In this document: positions 12,939 to 14,687 of the stretch, piece after piece
Layout of the letters: each line of letters starts with the position of its first letter
How positions within the stretch are numbered: position 1 is the stretch's first letter
From: Anaerolineales bacterium UBA7227
GTDB lineage: Bacteria > Chloroflexota > Anaerolineae > Anaerolineales > Villigracilaceae
Assembly: GCA_002473085.1 (NCBI GenBank)
Contig: DKTP01000023.1
Coordinates: 1-14,687 of the forward strand
DNA length: 14,687 bases
Direction of reading: 5' to 3'
Program-made: the position numbers and the translations under genes
Notes under the pieces: model-generated
What the model saw: the letters and a program-made list of their open reading frames with translations, nothing else
The model's database searches: none
Told to the model about the DNA's origin: nothing

Positions 12939-14627
12939 TCACAACCTGACCTCGTGGCGGCTCGCCAGCAGTTCGAACGCGCGCGCCGCTTCGGCCTTTT
13001 TCCGCCCCTCGTCCCAGCCCAGCGCCTCGCCCGCCGCGTCGGACATCTCCTCCACCGCGGCGCGCGTGAGCCGTCCGAGCATCGCCAACAGCGTGCGGCG
13101 CAGGAGGAGATCGTCGAGATGGACGACCTGCTCCTGCTGACAGAGAAACGCGATCTCGCGCCGCGTGAAATCGGGCAGGGACTTCAACGGCTGATCGGGT
13201 TGCCTGGCGATGGACAACGCCGCGGCTTCGGCGCGCGTCCCGTAGCGTTCGAACAGGACGCGCACGCGCTCGGCGGGGAATCCCGTCCACGCGGCGAGGC
13301 CGTCGAGGTAACGTTTCTGCTCCTCGGCGGTCCGCGGGAAATTGCGTCCGCCGCCGACGGGCAGTTCGCGCGTGGACTTCTGCCGCGTCCTGCCGAGGAA
13401 GGCCAGAGCCTTGTCCGCCGCCTGTTCCGCGAAGGCGCGGAACGAGGTCCACTTGCCGCCGACGAGCGAATAGACGGGATAGCCGAGCCCAGTCCACTCG
13501 CCCTCCGTCACCTGGATGTGATGGTCGCGGGTGATCTGTCCCGTAGTTTTGGCTGAACCTGTATGCGCCAGCGGACGGACTCCCGAAAACCGAAAGACGA
13601 TGTTCTCGCGCGTCACTTTGATGTCGGGGAAGACGCGGGCGATCATTTCGAGGAAGTAGTCCACCTCGGCGTCGGTGCAAAGCGCGTCGTCGGGATTTTC
13701 GATGGGCAGGTCGGAGGTCCCGATCAACACGCGGTCAACCAGCGGAAAGATGAGGACGATACGCCCGTCCTTGTTTTCGAAGAAAAATTCATGATTACCA
13801 ATGGTCTCCCGCAGTTCGGGATGGTCGAGGACGAGGTGCGAGCCTTTGGTCCCGCCGATGAAACGGGTGGACAAGCCGAGGCTGCCGTTGGCGGCGTCTA
13901 TCCACGGGCCAGCCGCGTTGACGACCAGTTTCGGCTGGACGTCGAAGACCGCGCCCGTCAGTTCGTCGCGGAGCGTGACCGCGTTCCCCTGCCCGCCGAC
14001 GAGGGAGACGTAGTTGAGCGCGCGTCCGCCGTCGGCTTCGCCGTCCAGCATCACTTCCAGCGCGAGACGCTCGGGGTTGAGAATCGAGCCGTCGTAGTAA
14101 GTGGCCGTGGCGCGGACGTCGGGATTGAGCCGCGGCCAGAGTTTGAGCGATTCGGCGCGGCCGCGAAACGCGTGGCGCGGCACAACGCGGGTTTTTCCCG
14201 TGAAGGCGTCGTAGAACATCAAACCGATCTTGATGACGAACGAGCCGCGTTCGGAGGGTTTGTCCAGCAGGCCGAGGAATTTGAGCGGCGCGTTGAGCAG
14301 TCCCGAAAAATGTTTGAACATCGGGACGGTGGTCGGGAGCGGCTCGACGAGGTGCGGCGCGTTTTGGATCATGCGGTTGCGTTCGGCCACCGCTTCGCGC
14401 ACGAGTCGGAACTCGCCGTTCTCCAGGTAGCGGATGCCGCCGTGCGCCATGTGCGAGGAGGCCGCGCTCGCGCCCGAACAGAAATCGCCGCGCTCCACGA
14501 GCAGCGCGTCCACGCCGTTGAGCGCCAGGTCGCGGAAGACGCCGATGCCGTTGATCCCCGCGCCGACGATGAGAACGGAGATTTTCGGGTTGGACTTGAT
14601 TTGGGAGAGGGTTTCCTGTCGGTTCAT
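12939..14627 (-). CDS. glpD: FAD-dependent glycerol-3-phosphate dehydrogenase GlpD, 562 aa
   Basis: GlpD oxidises sn-glycerol-3-phosphate to dihydroxyacetone phosphate and passes the electrons to membrane quinone, feeding glycerol and phospholipid breakdown into glycolysis. The N-terminal FAD-binding motif is VLIVGAGINGIGVFRD (18-33), followed by ERGDFCSGASAASSHMAHGG (45-64) and IRYLENGEF (65-73), the family's characteristic flavin-contact block. Later come LVVNAAGPW, the second FAD element, and HLVLDHP. A GlpD C-terminal helical domain spans about 400-560. The protein is about 60 residues longer than E. coli GlpD (501), mostly at the C-terminal end. The start ATG 14627 is the natural one before the FAD motif. 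Its whole visible 5' leader is a heptamer array beginning three bases from the ATG, and no good ribosome binding site is seen. The stop lies 24 bases before the GT2 gene. Confidence 0.94.
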   Translation of the reverse strand: MNRQETLSQIKSNPKISVLIVGAGINGIGVFRDLALNGVDALLVERGDFCSGASAASSHMAHGGIRYLENGEFRLVREAVAERNRMIQNAPHLVEPLPTTVPMFKHFSGLLNAPLKFLGLLDKPSERGSFVIKIGLMFYDAFTGKTRVVPRHAFRGRAESLKLWPRLNPDVRATATYYDGSILNPERLALEVMLDGEADGGRALNYVSLVGGQGNAVTLRDELTGAVFDVQPKLVVNAAGPWIDAANGSLGLSTRFIGGTKGSHLVLDHPELRETIGNHEFFFENKDGRIVLIFPLVDRVLIGTSDLPIENPDDALCTDAEVDYFLEMIARVFPDIKVTRENIVFRFSGVRPLAHTGSAKTTGQITRDHHIQVTEGEWTGLGYPVYSLVGGKWTSFRAFAEQAADKALAFLGRTRQKSTRELPVGGGRNFPRTAEEQKRYLDGLAAWTGFPAERVRVLFERYGTRAEAAALSIARQPDQPLKSLPDFTRREIAFLCQQEQVVHLDDLLLRRTLLAMLGRLTRAAVEEMSDAAGEALGWDEGRKKAEAARAFELLASRHEVRL

Positions 14628-14630
14628 GGT

Positions 14631-14687
14631 TCAAGTTCCAGGTTTCAAGTTCCAGGTTTCAAGTTTCAAGTTTCAGGTGTCAGGTGT
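14631..14687. repeat. Heptamer array TCAAGTT/CCAGGTT, eight units, running off the window
   Basis: Eight head-to-tail 7-base units precede glpD: TCAAGTT, CCAGGTT, TCAAGTT, CCAGGTT, TCAAGTT, TCAAGTT, TCAGGTG, TCAGGTG, then T at the window edge. Two variant units alternate in the first half. Only three bases separate the array from the glpD start codon, so it occupies the whole visible leader, including any ribosome binding site. The array continues beyond the window. Confidence 0.9.

Overview
The window looks like a piece of a GC-rich bacterial chromosome. Protein features point to the Chloroflexota, probably class Anaerolineae: the TGS/uridine-kinase family protein, the style of the TIR domain, the complex-I-like membrane genes and the degenerate heptamer repeats all fit. 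This placement is inferred from remembered family resemblance, not from a search. Coding density is very high. The longest stretch without a gene is about 105 bases (9173-9277) and consists mostly of tandem heptamers.

Layout: the left part (2-5905) reads on the + strand. It begins with the 3' end of a NuoL/HyfB-like proton-pumping membrane subunit, followed by a 203-residue NuoK/HyfE-like membrane protein and a NuoN-like subunit. The three overlap by 1-4 bases and form the end of a complex-I or hydrogenase-4-like membrane-arm operon. A sigma70-like promoter, whose -10 box overlaps the last stop codon, then leads into a 398-residue coiled-coil protein of unknown function. After that comes selB, the selenocysteine elongation factor. 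The + and - blocks converge at 5906-5982 around a short GC hairpin.

The right part (5983-14627) reads on the - strand. In transcription order it holds glpD (FAD glycerol-3-phosphate dehydrogenase), a GtrB/DPM-like polyprenyl-phosphate glycosyltransferase with two C-terminal membrane helices, a GT-C-like multi-pass membrane protein with a TPR-like tail, a histidine phosphatase, a PanE/ApbA ketopantoate reductase-like gene, and a 706-residue fusion protein. The two glycosyltransferase genes and the phosphatase overlap by ATGA junctions and are probably one translationally coupled unit for lipid-linked sugar transfer. The reductase and the fusion gene are one base apart.

The most unusual gene is the fusion (8103-5983). 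A TIR domain with its candidate catalytic glutamate is joined in frame to a TGS / ThrRS-like / uridine-kinase-family nucleoside kinase that normally stands alone. The second notable feature is a set of four degenerate tandem repeats, each with a 7-base unit but with different sequences. They lie upstream of glpD, between the phosphatase and panE (two arrays side by side), and inside the panE coding region. They resemble in kind the heptanucleotide STRR repeats of cyanobacteria. No rRNA, tRNA, CRISPR array, insertion sequence or integrase was seen.
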